Shown one piece after another: positions 15,562 through 22,959 of a stretch of DNA of 24,532 nt. The position numbers and the translations under genes were made by a program. The DNA lies in the NCBI GenBank assembly GCA_945866165.1, contig CAMBGO010000007.1, forward strand, positions 1 to 24,532. The letters run 5' to 3'. The notes beneath the pieces are model-generated. The model was not told the origin of the DNA and did not search any database. It worked only from the letters and a program-made list of their open reading frames with translations. Position 1 is the stretch's first letter. Every line of letters starts with the position of its first letter. The DNA is from Chitinophaga pinensis (GTDB taxonomy: Bacteria > Bacteroidota > Bacteroidia > Chitinophagales > Chitinophagaceae).

Positions 15562-16098
15562 ATGGAGAAAAAAATACTTGATAAAAATTTCATACCATTT
15601 CTCAATGAAGATGAAATTAGAATTGCGATCAAGAAGATGGCGGGTGAAATCAATAAAGACTATGAGGGAAAGAAACCACTATTCATTGCCATTCTAAATG
15701 GTGCATTTATGTTTGCGTCTGACCTTTACAAAGAAATTACCATTCCTTCAGAGATTAGTTTCATTAAATTGGCATCGTATAAAGGAACAAAATCGACAGG
15801 CTCAGTAATAACGGCTATCGGCTTAGAGGAAGAGGTATACGACAGGGATGTGATAATCATTGAAGACATCATTGACACTGGAAAAACATTGTCACAGTTT
15901 GCACCCCAATTGATTCATCAACAGGCTAGGTCAGTAAAAATTTGTTCATTGCTTCATAAAAAAGAATGCACAAAGTATCCTGTTGAGATTAATTATCTTG
16001 GATTCACCATTCCGGATTTATTCGTAGTTGGATATGGACTAGATTACAATGGGCATGGCAGAAACCTCAAAGGGATCTATCAAATTGCAGCGGAATAA
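15562..16098 (+). CDS. hpt: Hypoxanthine phosphoribosyltransferase
   Basis: Salvages hypoxanthine (and often guanine) to IMP/GMP using PRPP. It is 178 residues. The PRPP-binding motif is VIIIEDIIDTGKTL, the N-terminal substrate loop is AILNGAFMFASDL, the flexible-loop start is KLASYKGT, and the C-terminal part FVVGYGLDYNGHGRNL binds the purine. All are present and in family order. It lies 4 bp downstream of the glucosaminidase gene on the same strand, so it is probably the last gene of a three-gene unit that begins at 13690. It ends 14 bp from the convergent dnaJ stop. Confidence 0.94.
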   Translation: MEKKILDKNFIPFLNEDEIRIAIKKMAGEINKDYEGKKPLFIAILNGAFMFASDLYKEITIPSEISFIKLASYKGTKSTGSVITAIGLEEEVYDRDVIIIEDIIDTGKTLSQFAPQLIHQQARSVKICSLLHKKECTKYPVEINYLGFTIPDLFVVGYGLDYNGHGRNLKGIYQIAAE

Positions 16099-16112
16099 AC
16101 CTAGTAATTTTT

Positions 16113-17282
16113 CTATTGACCAAACATTTCTTTGATTCTATTGAAGAATGTTTTTTCGTTCTTGTCAGGATTCGGTTGAAAATTCTTCGATTCTTTTAGC
16201 TTTTCTACCATTTCTTTTTCATCCTTACTCAGGTCCTGTGGTGTCCACACATTTACGTGTATCAGCTGGTCACCTCTTTCGTAGGAATTGATAGCCGGAA
16301 AACCCTTCCCTTTTAATCTAAATATTTTACCCCCTTGTGTACCAGCGGGTATTTTTATTTTGGCCCTTCCATCAATTGTAGGCACTTCAGGATTGGCGCC
16401 AAATACTGCATCGGGGAAACTGATATGCATGTCATAGATTACATTAAGGTTGTCTCGTTGCAATTCAGGATGTTGTTCCTCTTCAACTAGTACAATCAGG
16501 TCACCAGATGATCCACCCCTCTCACCAGCATTGCCTTTACCACTGAGGCTTAATTGCATCCCTTCTTGAACACCGGCAGGAATATCTATTGACATGGTTT
16601 CTTCAGTATAAACGCGTCCTTCACCCTTACACGCTGTGCACTTGTTCGTGATGGTTGATCCTTCTCCACTGCATGTCGGACAGGTTCCAACGGTTTGCAT
16701 TTGTCCTAAGAATGTATTCGTTACTTTTTTAACTTGTCCATTTCCTCCACAAGTGCCGCATGTTTTCACGGAGCTTTTATCCTTAGCGCCAGATCCTGTA
16801 CAAGTTGTACAAGTAGTGTATTTTTTGACCTTAACGGTTTTGTTAGCACCCTTTGCGATCTCCTCGTAATTCATTTTCAGTTTGATCCTGAGGTTGCTAC
16901 CCCTAGAACCCCTAGGCCTTCCACCACCTGAGCTACGCTGTCTTCCACCGCCTCCAAAAAAACTTCCAAAAATATCGTCTCCAAAAATATCTCCAAAGTT
17001 GCTGAAGATATCATCCATGTTCATGCCCTGACCACCACCACCGAATCCACTTCTACCATTTACACCAGCATGGCCATACCTATCGTACTGTGCTTTTTTA
17101 TCTTGGTCACTCAAAACCTCGTAGGCCTCTGCAGCCTCTTTAAATTTCTCTTCCGCTTCCTTGTCACCCGGATTTCTATCGGGGTGAAACTGCATTGCTA
17201 CTTTTCGATATGCTTTTTTTATTTCATCAGCTGATGAAGATTTAGCCACACCTAGAATTTCGTAAAAATCTCTTTTTGCCAT
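16113..17282 (-). CDS. dnaJ: Chaperone protein DnaJ
   Basis: Hsp40 co-chaperone that delivers unfolded clients to DnaK and stimulates its ATPase. At 389 residues it is a full type I DnaJ. The J domain spans residues 1-70 with HPD at 33-35. A Gly/Phe-rich linker spans about 75-130. The zinc-finger domain has four CxxCxGxG repeats (CTTCTGSG, CGTCGGNG, CPTCSGEG, CTACKGEG). The client-binding C-terminal domains follow. It is 27 bp downstream of grpE on the same strand, the usual order in this phylum. dnaK is not in this window. Confidence 0.97.
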   Translation of the reverse strand: MAKRDFYEILGVAKSSSADEIKKAYRKVAMQFHPDRNPGDKEAEEKFKEAAEAYEVLSDQDKKAQYDRYGHAGVNGRSGFGGGGQGMNMDDIFSNFGDIFGDDIFGSFFGGGGRQRSSGGGRPRGSRGSNLRIKLKMNYEEIAKGANKTVKVKKYTTCTTCTGSGAKDKSSVKTCGTCGGNGQVKKVTNTFLGQMQTVGTCPTCSGEGSTITNKCTACKGEGRVYTEETMSIDIPAGVQEGMQLSLSGKGNAGERGGSSGDLIVLVEEEQHPELQRDNLNVIYDMHISFPDAVFGANPEVPTIDGRAKIKIPAGTQGGKIFRLKGKGFPAINSYERGDQLIHVNVWTPQDLSKDEKEMVEKLKESKNFQPNPDKNEKTFFNRIKEMFGQ

Positions 17283-17309
17283 TTTCGCTTTTGATTTGCC
17301 TATGAAAAC

Positions 17310-17855
17310 TTATTTACCAACAACCACTTTTGAGAAACGGATGATTTTATCATTTAATGTATAGCCCTTTTCAACTTCATCAACAACCTTCCCTTTCATT
17401 TCTGCAGAAGCATCAATTTCGGTTATGGCTTCATGTAAGTCGGCATTGAACTCGGTACCAATGCTTTTCATTTCTTTTAGTCCTCTAGAAGCTAATGTGT
17501 TTCTAAATTTCGAGAATATGAGTTCAATTCCTTTCTTAATTTGTTCAACGTCGTCACTTTGAGCCATCTGCTTATCAGCTCTTTCACAATCATCCAATAC
17601 TTCAAGTAGAGATTGAATTACATCCCTCCCTGCAGTTTGCATTAATTCAATTCGCTCCTTGGCATTTCTTCGCTTAAAATTATCAAATTCAGCATATAGC
17701 CTGATGAATTTATCTTTCTGCTCCGCTAATTCAATCTTAGCTTCTTCCAACTCATCTTTGGGAAGGATCGCTTCTGGCTGATCTGTTTTGAGCTCTTCCG
17801 AAAGGGATTCGGCAACATTACTTTCATTTTCTTGCTTCAAGTCTTTTTCTTCCAT
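17310..17855 (-). CDS. grpE: Nucleotide exchange factor GrpE
   Basis: Releases ADP from DnaK, completing the chaperone cycle with DnaJ. It is 181 residues. An acidic, Glu/Lys-rich disordered N-terminus and a coiled coil cover about residues 1-75. The GrpE core follows, with YAEFDNFKRRNAKER, then DVIQSLLEVLDDCERA and the C-terminal beta domain ending VEKGYTLNDKIIRFSKVVVGK. All are family landmarks. It begins the grpE-dnaJ operon. No CIRCE inverted repeat and no clear -7 box was recognised upstream, so heat-shock control is not evident from sequence. Confidence 0.96.
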   Translation of the reverse strand: MEEKDLKQENESNVAESLSEELKTDQPEAILPKDELEEAKIELAEQKDKFIRLYAEFDNFKRRNAKERIELMQTAGRDVIQSLLEVLDDCERADKQMAQSDDVEQIKKGIELIFSKFRNTLASRGLKEMKSIGTEFNADLHEAITEIDASAEMKGKVVDEVEKGYTLNDKIIRFSKVVVGK

Positions 17856-18028
17856 ACGTTAAAGTTTTACCCTTTTGTACTTTCAAATGGCCTGCCAATG
17901 GTAATTCACAGGTCAATTTGTCGGTTTTATTTGACAATCTTGTGCAAATTTCTACCATTTCTATGAGTTATTATCTTTTTATTTGAAAAAAGGAACAATA
18001 GCAAAAATCTGTCATTGGGAACAAAGTT

Positions 18029-18036
18029 TACATTTG
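18029..18036 (+). promoter_or_regulatory. Putative promoter -7 box of the RlmI-like gene, 4 nt before the ATG
   Basis: TACATTTG is followed by CATC and then the ATG at 18041. The spacing suggests a leaderless transcript. The nearest TTG upstream is only 11 bp away, so the -33 element is doubtful. Confidence 0.55.
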
Positions 18037-18040
18037 CATC

Positions 18041-19210
18041 ATGAAACGTGTTGTATTAAAAAGAAAAATCAGTAACAGGATAGAAAATGGTCACCCATGG
18101 GTTTACAATAATGAAATTAACCTTATGGATGATAGCATCATTGCTGGTGACATTGTCGAGGTTGTTGGTCACGATGGAAAATTTGTAGGCTATGGCTACA
18201 TCAATCCAAAGTCTGTAATATCAGTAAGAATTATCAGTAGGGATAAGAGTGATAAAATTGACAATACATTCTTTCTTAAGAAGATCAAGGCTGCTTGGGA
18301 GTACAGAAAAAAAATAGGTTACACAGAAAATTGCAGGTTGGTGTATGGTGAAGCGGATGGCTTGCCACAGTTGATTATTGACAAATTCAATGATTATTTT
18401 GTTATTCAAACCCTGGCAATGGGAATTGATATTTGGAAAGATGCAATTGTAGAAGCTTTGAATGAACTGTTTTCACCAAAAGGAATTTATGAGCGAAATG
18501 ATGTGCCAATAAGGGAATTGGAAGGGATGGAACAGAAGAAAGGGTTTTTGTCGGAACCATTCGAAACAAAAATCATGATCAAAGAAAATGGTTTGAAGTT
18601 CATGGTAGACATCGAAAAAGGACAAAAAACCGGTTACTTTCTCGATCAGCAGGACAACCGTCGTGCTATACAACACATTGTCAAAGGAGCAGATGTATTG
18701 GGTGCATTTTGTTACACTGGAACATTCGAAATTCATGCTGCTCACTATGGTGCCAAGCATGTTTTGGGACTGGATATTTCTGAGTCTGCAGTGCAACAGT
18801 CCATTGAAAATGCAGCCCTAAATGGGATAACAAACTGCAGCTTTCAAACCATCAATGCGTTTGATGCACTGAAGCAATGGAGTAAAGAAGAAAAGAGATG
18901 GGATGTGGTGATGTTGGATCCACCATCATTTACAAAAACCAGGGAAAATATTCAGAAGGCAATCAGCGGATACAAAGAAATTAACCTCAGGGGAATGAAA
19001 TTATTAAGGCCCGGTGGCTTTCTTGTAACCTCTTCTTGCACCAACCTTATACAGCCTGACCTATTTTACCATACAATTGAAATGGCTGCAAAAGACGCAA
19101 AAAGATCTTTAAGACAGGTTGTTTTTCAAGCTCAATCGCCTGATCATCCAATCATTAGGGGACTAGAGAACACCAACTATCTTAAGTTCTTGGTTGTTCA
19201 AGTAAATTAA
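18041..19210 (+). CDS. Class I rRNA methyltransferase, RlmI/RlmK-like
   Basis: A 389-residue SAM-dependent methyltransferase of the RlmI family, which in E. coli makes m5C1962 in 23S rRNA. Domains in order are an N-terminal PUA domain (about 1-75; GHPWVYNNEI, GKFVGYGYINP), a central domain with YGEADGLPQLIIDKF, and the Rossmann methyltransferase. The last includes EKGQKTGYFLDQQDNR, VLGAFCYTGTFEIHAA (motif I), VVMLDPPSFTK (motif IV), and VTSSCTNL with a Cys where the catalytic Cys is expected. The exact modified base is inferred from homology. It is monocistronic and converges on the sorting-domain gene with 5 bp between stops. Confidence 0.92.
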   Translation: MKRVVLKRKISNRIENGHPWVYNNEINLMDDSIIAGDIVEVVGHDGKFVGYGYINPKSVISVRIISRDKSDKIDNTFFLKKIKAAWEYRKKIGYTENCRLVYGEADGLPQLIIDKFNDYFVIQTLAMGIDIWKDAIVEALNELFSPKGIYERNDVPIRELEGMEQKKGFLSEPFETKIMIKENGLKFMVDIEKGQKTGYFLDQQDNRRAIQHIVKGADVLGAFCYTGTFEIHAAHYGAKHVLGLDISESAVQQSIENAALNGITNCSFQTINAFDALKQWSKEEKRWDVVMLDPPSFTKTRENIQKAISGYKEINLRGMKLLRPGGFLVTSSCTNLIQPDLFYHTIEMAAKDAKRSLRQVVFQAQSPDHPIIRGLENTNYLKFLVVQVN

Positions 19211-19215
19211 CGAGG

Positions 19216-19554
19216 TTATTTCTCAACTTGAAATTTGCCAGTTTCGAGGATACGATCTTGTAGGTCTCTAAACTGGAAAATGTAGATGCCGCGTCTGAAA
19301 TCACTAAGATCAAGCTGAAGTGTATTTGATGGTCTTATAATTTCCATTTGCTTCTTACCCAAGAAATTATAGATAATTAATTTAATTGGTTCCTTCCCTT
19401 CGTAATTATGTTGAATACGAACAAAAGCAAGGGCTGGATTTGGATAAACAGTTGTTTGAGACTTTTCGCGTTGCATTGCAGCATTATTTGCTTGTCCATT
19501 GACAAAGGACAGTACAAAAAAAGCAAATATGGTAAGTGTGTATTTAATACGAAT
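19216..19554 (-). CDS. Type IX sorting-domain mini-protein, probable ATT start
   Basis: From ATG 19476 the frame encodes 86 residues that are almost entirely a type A C-terminal (Por) sorting domain: VYPNPA, an IIYNFLGKK strand, LDLSDFRRGIYIFQF, and a KFQVEK end. Such a domain needs export through Sec first. Upstream in the same frame (19554-19477) lies a clear signal peptide, RIKYTLTIFAFFVLSFVNGQ. It has no ATG, GTG or TTG between the peroxiredoxin stop and 19476. The best start is ATT at 19554, giving 112 residues, with ATT at 19548 next. Alternatives are a gene disabled by a start-codon change or a sequencing error. There is no cargo domain between signal peptide and sorting domain. A terminator separates it from the upstream gene, so it needs its own promoter; TGTATTTG (19581-19574) is a near match. 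Confidence 0.7.
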   Translation of the reverse strand: MRIKYTLTIFAFFVLSFVNGQANNAAMQREKSQTTVYPNPALAFVRIQHNYEGKEPIKLIIYNFLGKKQMEIIRPSNTLQLDLSDFRRGIYIFQFRDLQDRILETGKFQVEK

Positions 19555-19584
19555 ATTTTGGGCTAAGTTAAAACAAATACAAAT

Positions 19585-19618
19585 AAAAAAGCCATGCCAG
19601 AGGGGGCATGACTTTTTT
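19585..19618. terminator. Intrinsic terminator after the peroxiredoxin gene
   Basis: The stem CATGCC (19593-19598) pairs with GGCATG (19605-19610). After one A/C mismatch, an outer AAAAAAG/CTTTTTT stem continues, with a T-rich run on the minus strand side. It lies about 20 bp after the peroxiredoxin stop and works mainly for that gene; the plus-strand copy of the T run could also stop plus-strand transcripts. Confidence 0.82.
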
Positions 19619-19638
19619 GAATGACTTATCGCATTTTT

Positions 19639-20109
19639 TTATTTCAGCTCAGACAGTGTTGTTTGAATTGCGGCAAAATTAGGCAAGTCACCAGCACTTT
19701 CAAGTACTTCAGCATATTGAATTTGTCCTTTCCCATCTACAACAAATGCAGCACGACGTGAAACACCTTTCATGTCAAAAACAAATTCATCATAAAAAGC
19801 TCCGTACGCTTTTGAAATATCTTTATTAAAATCAGACAACAGGTTGAAATTATACCCTTGTTCTTCTTTGAACTTTGCCAAGGTAAAGATCGAGTCAACA
19901 GAAATGCCAACAACTTCAGCGTTCAGAGAAGTGTATTCATTCATGTTATCACGGATAGAACAAAGTTCTGTGGTACAAACTCCTGTAAATGCCTGCGGGA
20001 AAAATAGAATGACAAGATTTTTACCACTGAAATCGGCAAGTGATACCTTGTTTTTTTCGCTGTTAAACAAGTTAAATTCAGGAGCGTTTTGACCTTTAGA
20101 TAGTTGCAT
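19639..20109 (-). CDS. Peroxiredoxin (BCP/PrxQ or AhpE-like)
   Basis: A thiol peroxidase of 156 residues that reduces hydrogen peroxide and organic hydroperoxides. The peroxidatic Cys45 is in FFPQAFTGVCTTELC, and Cys50 is placed five residues on, as the resolving Cys is in E. coli BCP. A conserved Arg (SIRDNM) and the VVGISVDSIFTLAKF and SRRAAFVVD segments follow. The FTGVCTTEL form is also close to AhpE-like proteins, so the exact subfamily is open. There is no signal peptide, so it is cytoplasmic. The gene is monocistronic, with a TAAATTTG box 38 bp upstream and a terminator downstream. Confidence 0.9.
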   Translation of the reverse strand: MQLSKGQNAPEFNLFNSEKNKVSLADFSGKNLVILFFPQAFTGVCTTELCSIRDNMNEYTSLNAEVVGISVDSIFTLAKFKEEQGYNFNLLSDFNKDISKAYGAFYDEFVFDMKGVSRRAAFVVDGKGQIQYAEVLESAGDLPNFAAIQTTLSELK

Positions 20110-20147
20110 GATATTTTATTGATTTGTTAGTTAATAATATGAATTGG

Positions 20148-20155
20148 CAAATTTA
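20148..20155 (-). promoter_or_regulatory. Putative promoter -7 box of the peroxiredoxin gene
   Basis: Minus-strand TAAATTTG matches the consensus, 38 nt before the ATG at 20109. The nearest TTG upstream has only a 14-bp spacer, so the -33 element is uncertain. Confidence 0.45.
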
Positions 20156-20193
20156 AACAGCCTATTCCACAATTTGTTCATTCTAGCACTTTT

Positions 20194-21000
20194 CTATTGA
20201 CTTTCGGTAGTCCACTCTAAATATTTCCCTCCATTCATCTGTGCTGCCTTGGCCAAGGGGATAATAAACTGATCAATCCATCCTTTGTTGATATCGGCAA
20301 TGCGTTTAAGTACCAGGATATATTTCCCAGAATTAAAATCGACCATTGAAGGCATAGATAAAATTTCAAACCCTTGAAATGGAATATTGCGAAGAAATTT
20401 CTCTCTGCCATTAGCATCAGAAAATAAAATTGTGTGGGCAACCGGCAATGCTTTTGATTCTAGTTGACCAGCTTTTTTTATCAATTCAATTTTCCTATTA
20501 CTTTTAATTTTTAATAGCTCCATTGCAGTAGGATATAAAACGGTGAAATAATTTTCCCATTCAGCATCTCTTTTTCCTTTGCTCAACCAAGCATATTGAG
20601 GAGATTGTTTCATCGCCTGATTTACCGCTATATCATAACCAATAGTATCTGGGGCATAAAAATAAAATTCCCTGATACCTCTTTGTGTAAACCTACCTGT
20701 AAAAACTGCACCAGTAGCATTGGAAAGAGTTGAAATCAAGCTTTCCTCCATTTGCAACAATGTGCTATCTTCTTCAGGAAAAGGCATACCTCTTGTGTCA
20801 GGGTTGATTATTTTAGTTCTAACAATAATCACATAGCTTCTTTTTTTGATGGGAGCGGTTGCTCCAAATCCAAGGTCAACATTGATTGAAACGGGCTTAC
20901 CGTCAACCGACAACACATAATTTTCCCAATCTTGTACAATTGATTGGCTACTCGCGGTTAGACAACAGTGGAAGAATAAAGCAATAAGATATCTTTGCAT
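20194..21000 (-). CDS. Exported DUF695-containing protein
   Basis: A 268-residue protein when started at ATG 21000, which gives the signal peptide MQRYLIALFFHCCLTASSQ. The frame to 21048 would put 16 extra residues before it. After the signal, WENYVLSVDGKPVSINVDLGF and YVIIVRTKIINPDTRGMP match the DUF695 domain as I recall it. REFYFYAPDTIGYD and YAWLSKGKRDAEWENYFTVLYPT then form a second segment resembling the RraB-like part often fused to DUF695. The remaining 90 or so residues are not recognised. No catalytic motif is apparent and the function is unknown. It is divergent from the Nif3 gene, with 56 bp between the start codons. Confidence 0.8.
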   Translation of the reverse strand: MQRYLIALFFHCCLTASSQSIVQDWENYVLSVDGKPVSINVDLGFGATAPIKKRSYVIIVRTKIINPDTRGMPFPEEDSTLLQMEESLISTLSNATGAVFTGRFTQRGIREFYFYAPDTIGYDIAVNQAMKQSPQYAWLSKGKRDAEWENYFTVLYPTAMELLKIKSNRKIELIKKAGQLESKALPVAHTILFSDANGREKFLRNIPFQGFEILSMPSMVDFNSGKYILVLKRIADINKGWIDQFIIPLAKAAQMNGGKYLEWTTESQ

Positions 21001-21056
21001 GGCATTGTTGAAAATGAAAAGTAAAGTAATTTCAATTCGCACAAACAAAGAAATAA

Positions 21057-22157
21057 ATGCAAAAACTAAAGGATATAATTAACTTTTTAGAAACAGTAGC
21101 ACCGTTGTCGCTTCAGGAAGGCTACGACAACAGTGGATTATTATATGGTGATCCTGAAAGTAACATTGAAAAAACAATTGTTTCACTTGATTTGACAGAT
21201 GCAGTATTAGAAGAAGCAATCAACATAAAGGCACAACTCATTATAGTTCACCACCCACCTGTTTTCAAACCAATAAAACGCTTAAGCCATTATGATCAGG
21301 TATCAAGGATGGTGATTAAGGCCATTCAAGAGCATATTGCGATCTATGCAATTCATACCAATCTTGATAATGTTATTTGGGGAGTGAATGGGGAAATTGC
21401 CAATAGATTAGGCCTGAAGGATTTAATGGTGTTGAGCCCCCTTTCCAATACACATCAGAAATTGATTGTTTATGTTCCAGCCCTCCATACTGAGAAGGTT
21501 CGCAATGCCGTTTTCGCCGCAGGCGGTGGTGCCATTGGAAACTATTCTGATTGTAGTTTTTCCTCTAAGGGTATTGGCACTTTCAAAGCCAATGAAGGAT
21601 CGAATCCATGGACGGGCAAGATTGGAGAAAGGAATGAAGAGGCTGAAGAAAAACTCGAATTTCTCATTCCGGTTCATTTGCAAGCTAGTATTCTGCAGGA
21701 AGTGCAGAATAGCCACCCATATGAAACAGTAGCATATGATATTGTTGCACTTAACAATCAGTTTCATGAAATAGGCGGTGGTGCTATTGGTAGACTAAAT
21801 ACACCCATGCCAACAGAATTATTTTTAAAGGAGGTTAAGTCCATTTTTGGTTCGGCGGTTATTAGGCACAATGGAATTGAAAAAAGAGAGATTTCTAAGG
21901 TTGCCATTTGTGGAGGGGCGGGTAAATCATTGATTAATAATGCATTAAGCAAGGGGGCGGATGCCTTTTTAACTGCGGATCTTTCCTATCATGATTTTTT
22001 TGTTCCACCATTTAAAATGCTATTGGCTGATTTTGGACATTTTGAAAGCGAACAATTCACATCCGAGTTGATAATCAGCCTAGTTAAGGAAAAATTCCCT
22101 AACTTTGCCGTCCTTAAAACAGCAATTCAAACCAATCCAGTACATTACTTTTTATAA
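21057..22157 (+). CDS. Nif3-like dinuclear metal-centre protein
   Basis: A 366-residue member of the Nif3 (NGG1-interacting factor 3, YbgI/YqfO) family. It has the N-terminal QEGYDNSGLLYGDPE, the metal ligands in VHHPPVF and AIHTNLDN, and the C-terminal metal-binding TADLSYHDF and DFGHFESE. The middle (about 130-235, ending NSHPYETVAYDIV) is the PII/CutA-like insertion found in longer members such as those of Bacillus and Staphylococcus. The family forms hexameric toroids with two metal ions per subunit. Its activity is poorly defined; a GTP cyclohydrolase-type name is often used without good evidence. The next gene starts 6 bp downstream, suggesting co-transcription. Confidence 0.93.
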   Translation: MQKLKDIINFLETVAPLSLQEGYDNSGLLYGDPESNIEKTIVSLDLTDAVLEEAINIKAQLIIVHHPPVFKPIKRLSHYDQVSRMVIKAIQEHIAIYAIHTNLDNVIWGVNGEIANRLGLKDLMVLSPLSNTHQKLIVYVPALHTEKVRNAVFAAGGGAIGNYSDCSFSSKGIGTFKANEGSNPWTGKIGERNEEAEEKLEFLIPVHLQASILQEVQNSHPYETVAYDIVALNNQFHEIGGGAIGRLNTPMPTELFLKEVKSIFGSAVIRHNGIEKREISKVAICGGAGKSLINNALSKGADAFLTADLSYHDFFVPPFKMLLADFGHFESEQFTSELIISLVKEKFPNFAVLKTAIQTNPVHYFL

Positions 22158-22163
22158 CTATTT

Positions 22164-22907
22164 ATGGCTACCGCAAAAGAATACTCAGTTGAAGAAAAGC
22201 TATCGGCACTGCTGAAATTACAGAAGGCTGAAAGCAAGCTTGATGAAATTAGAATCCTAAAAGGTGAGTTGCCTATGGAGGTTTCTGACTTAGAGGATGA
22301 GGTCCAAGGACTTCATGCAAGGGAGATGCGCATTGAGGAGGAGATTAACGGAATCACCGAATTCATTGAACAGAAGAAGAAGGCAATGGCAGATTCACAG
22401 GAACTCATAAAAAAATATGAGAAACAAAGTGATAATGTTAAAAACAGCAGGGAATTCGAAGCAATTAATAAAGAACTTGAGACACAAACACTCGATGCTA
22501 AATTAGCAGAGAGGCACATTAAAGATGCGAACGAAGAGATTTCAGAAAAAGCCAGGGTGTTAGAGTCCGCTAAAAAAAATATAGCTAATAAAGAAGCCAA
22601 TCTAAAAGTTAAGAAAAGTGAGCTAGATAAAATCATTGCTGAAACTGATAAGGAAGAAAAAGAATACAAGTCATTGGCTGAAAAAGCGCGTACAGCTGCA
22701 GATCCAAGGCTTCTTGCATCATTTGACAGAATCAGAAACAACTTTCGCAATGGATTGGCAGTTGTTTCAGTTGTAAGAGATGCATGTGGAGGTTGTTTCA
22801 ATTCAATACCGCCACAACGTCAAAGTGAAATACGTCAACACAAAAAAATCATCGTTTGCGAAAACTGTGGAAGAATTCTTGTTGAAGAAGAAATCACTGA
22901 AAAATAA
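22164..22907 (+). CDS. Coiled-coil protein with C4 zinc ribbon (HP0958/DUF164-like)
   Basis: A 247-residue protein. Residues 10-190 are an almost continuous charged coiled coil (heptad-like Leu/Ile with many Glu/Lys), including KNSREFEAINKELE, a landmark of this family. The C-terminus holds a C4 zinc ribbon: CGGCFNSIPPQ followed by VCENCGRILVEEE. The characterised relative, Helicobacter HP0958 (FlgZ), binds RNA and the sigma factor RpoN, but that role should not be assumed here. The pairing with Nif3 is recurrent in bacterial genomes, as I recall, which hints at a shared process. No promoter is needed, since the Nif3 stop is 6 bp upstream. A strong terminator follows. Confidence 0.9.
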   Translation: MATAKEYSVEEKLSALLKLQKAESKLDEIRILKGELPMEVSDLEDEVQGLHAREMRIEEEINGITEFIEQKKKAMADSQELIKKYEKQSDNVKNSREFEAINKELETQTLDAKLAERHIKDANEEISEKARVLESAKKNIANKEANLKVKKSELDKIIAETDKEEKEYKSLAEKARTAADPRLLASFDRIRNNFRNGLAVVSVVRDACGGCFNSIPPQRQSEIRQHKKIIVCENCGRILVEEEITEK

Positions 22908-22925
22908 AATAAATTCTAAAATATT

Positions 22926-22959
22926 AAAAGGCGACCTAGTACTACTTGGTCGCCTTTTT
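22926..22959. terminator. Bidirectional intrinsic terminator overlapping the yigZ-type stop codon
   Basis: An 11-bp stem (AAAAGGCGACC at 22926-22936 with 22948-22958) continues after one mismatch into three more pairs, with T runs on both sides. It serves the zinc-ribbon gene on the plus strand. On the minus strand the stop codon (22944-22942) of the IMPACT-family gene lies in the loop, and its last codons form one arm. Confidence 0.9.

Noticed and set aside
19477..19641. Read-through fusion of the peroxiredoxin into the sorting domain
   Set aside because: The frames agree, but the stop is a plain TAA and the space between holds a strong terminator, so a fusion by read-through is unlikely.
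22313..22801. 162-codon minus-strand frame, Ser/Leu-rich
   Set aside because: It is the antisense of the Glu/Lys coiled coil in the zinc-ribbon gene; such composition is the expected shadow.
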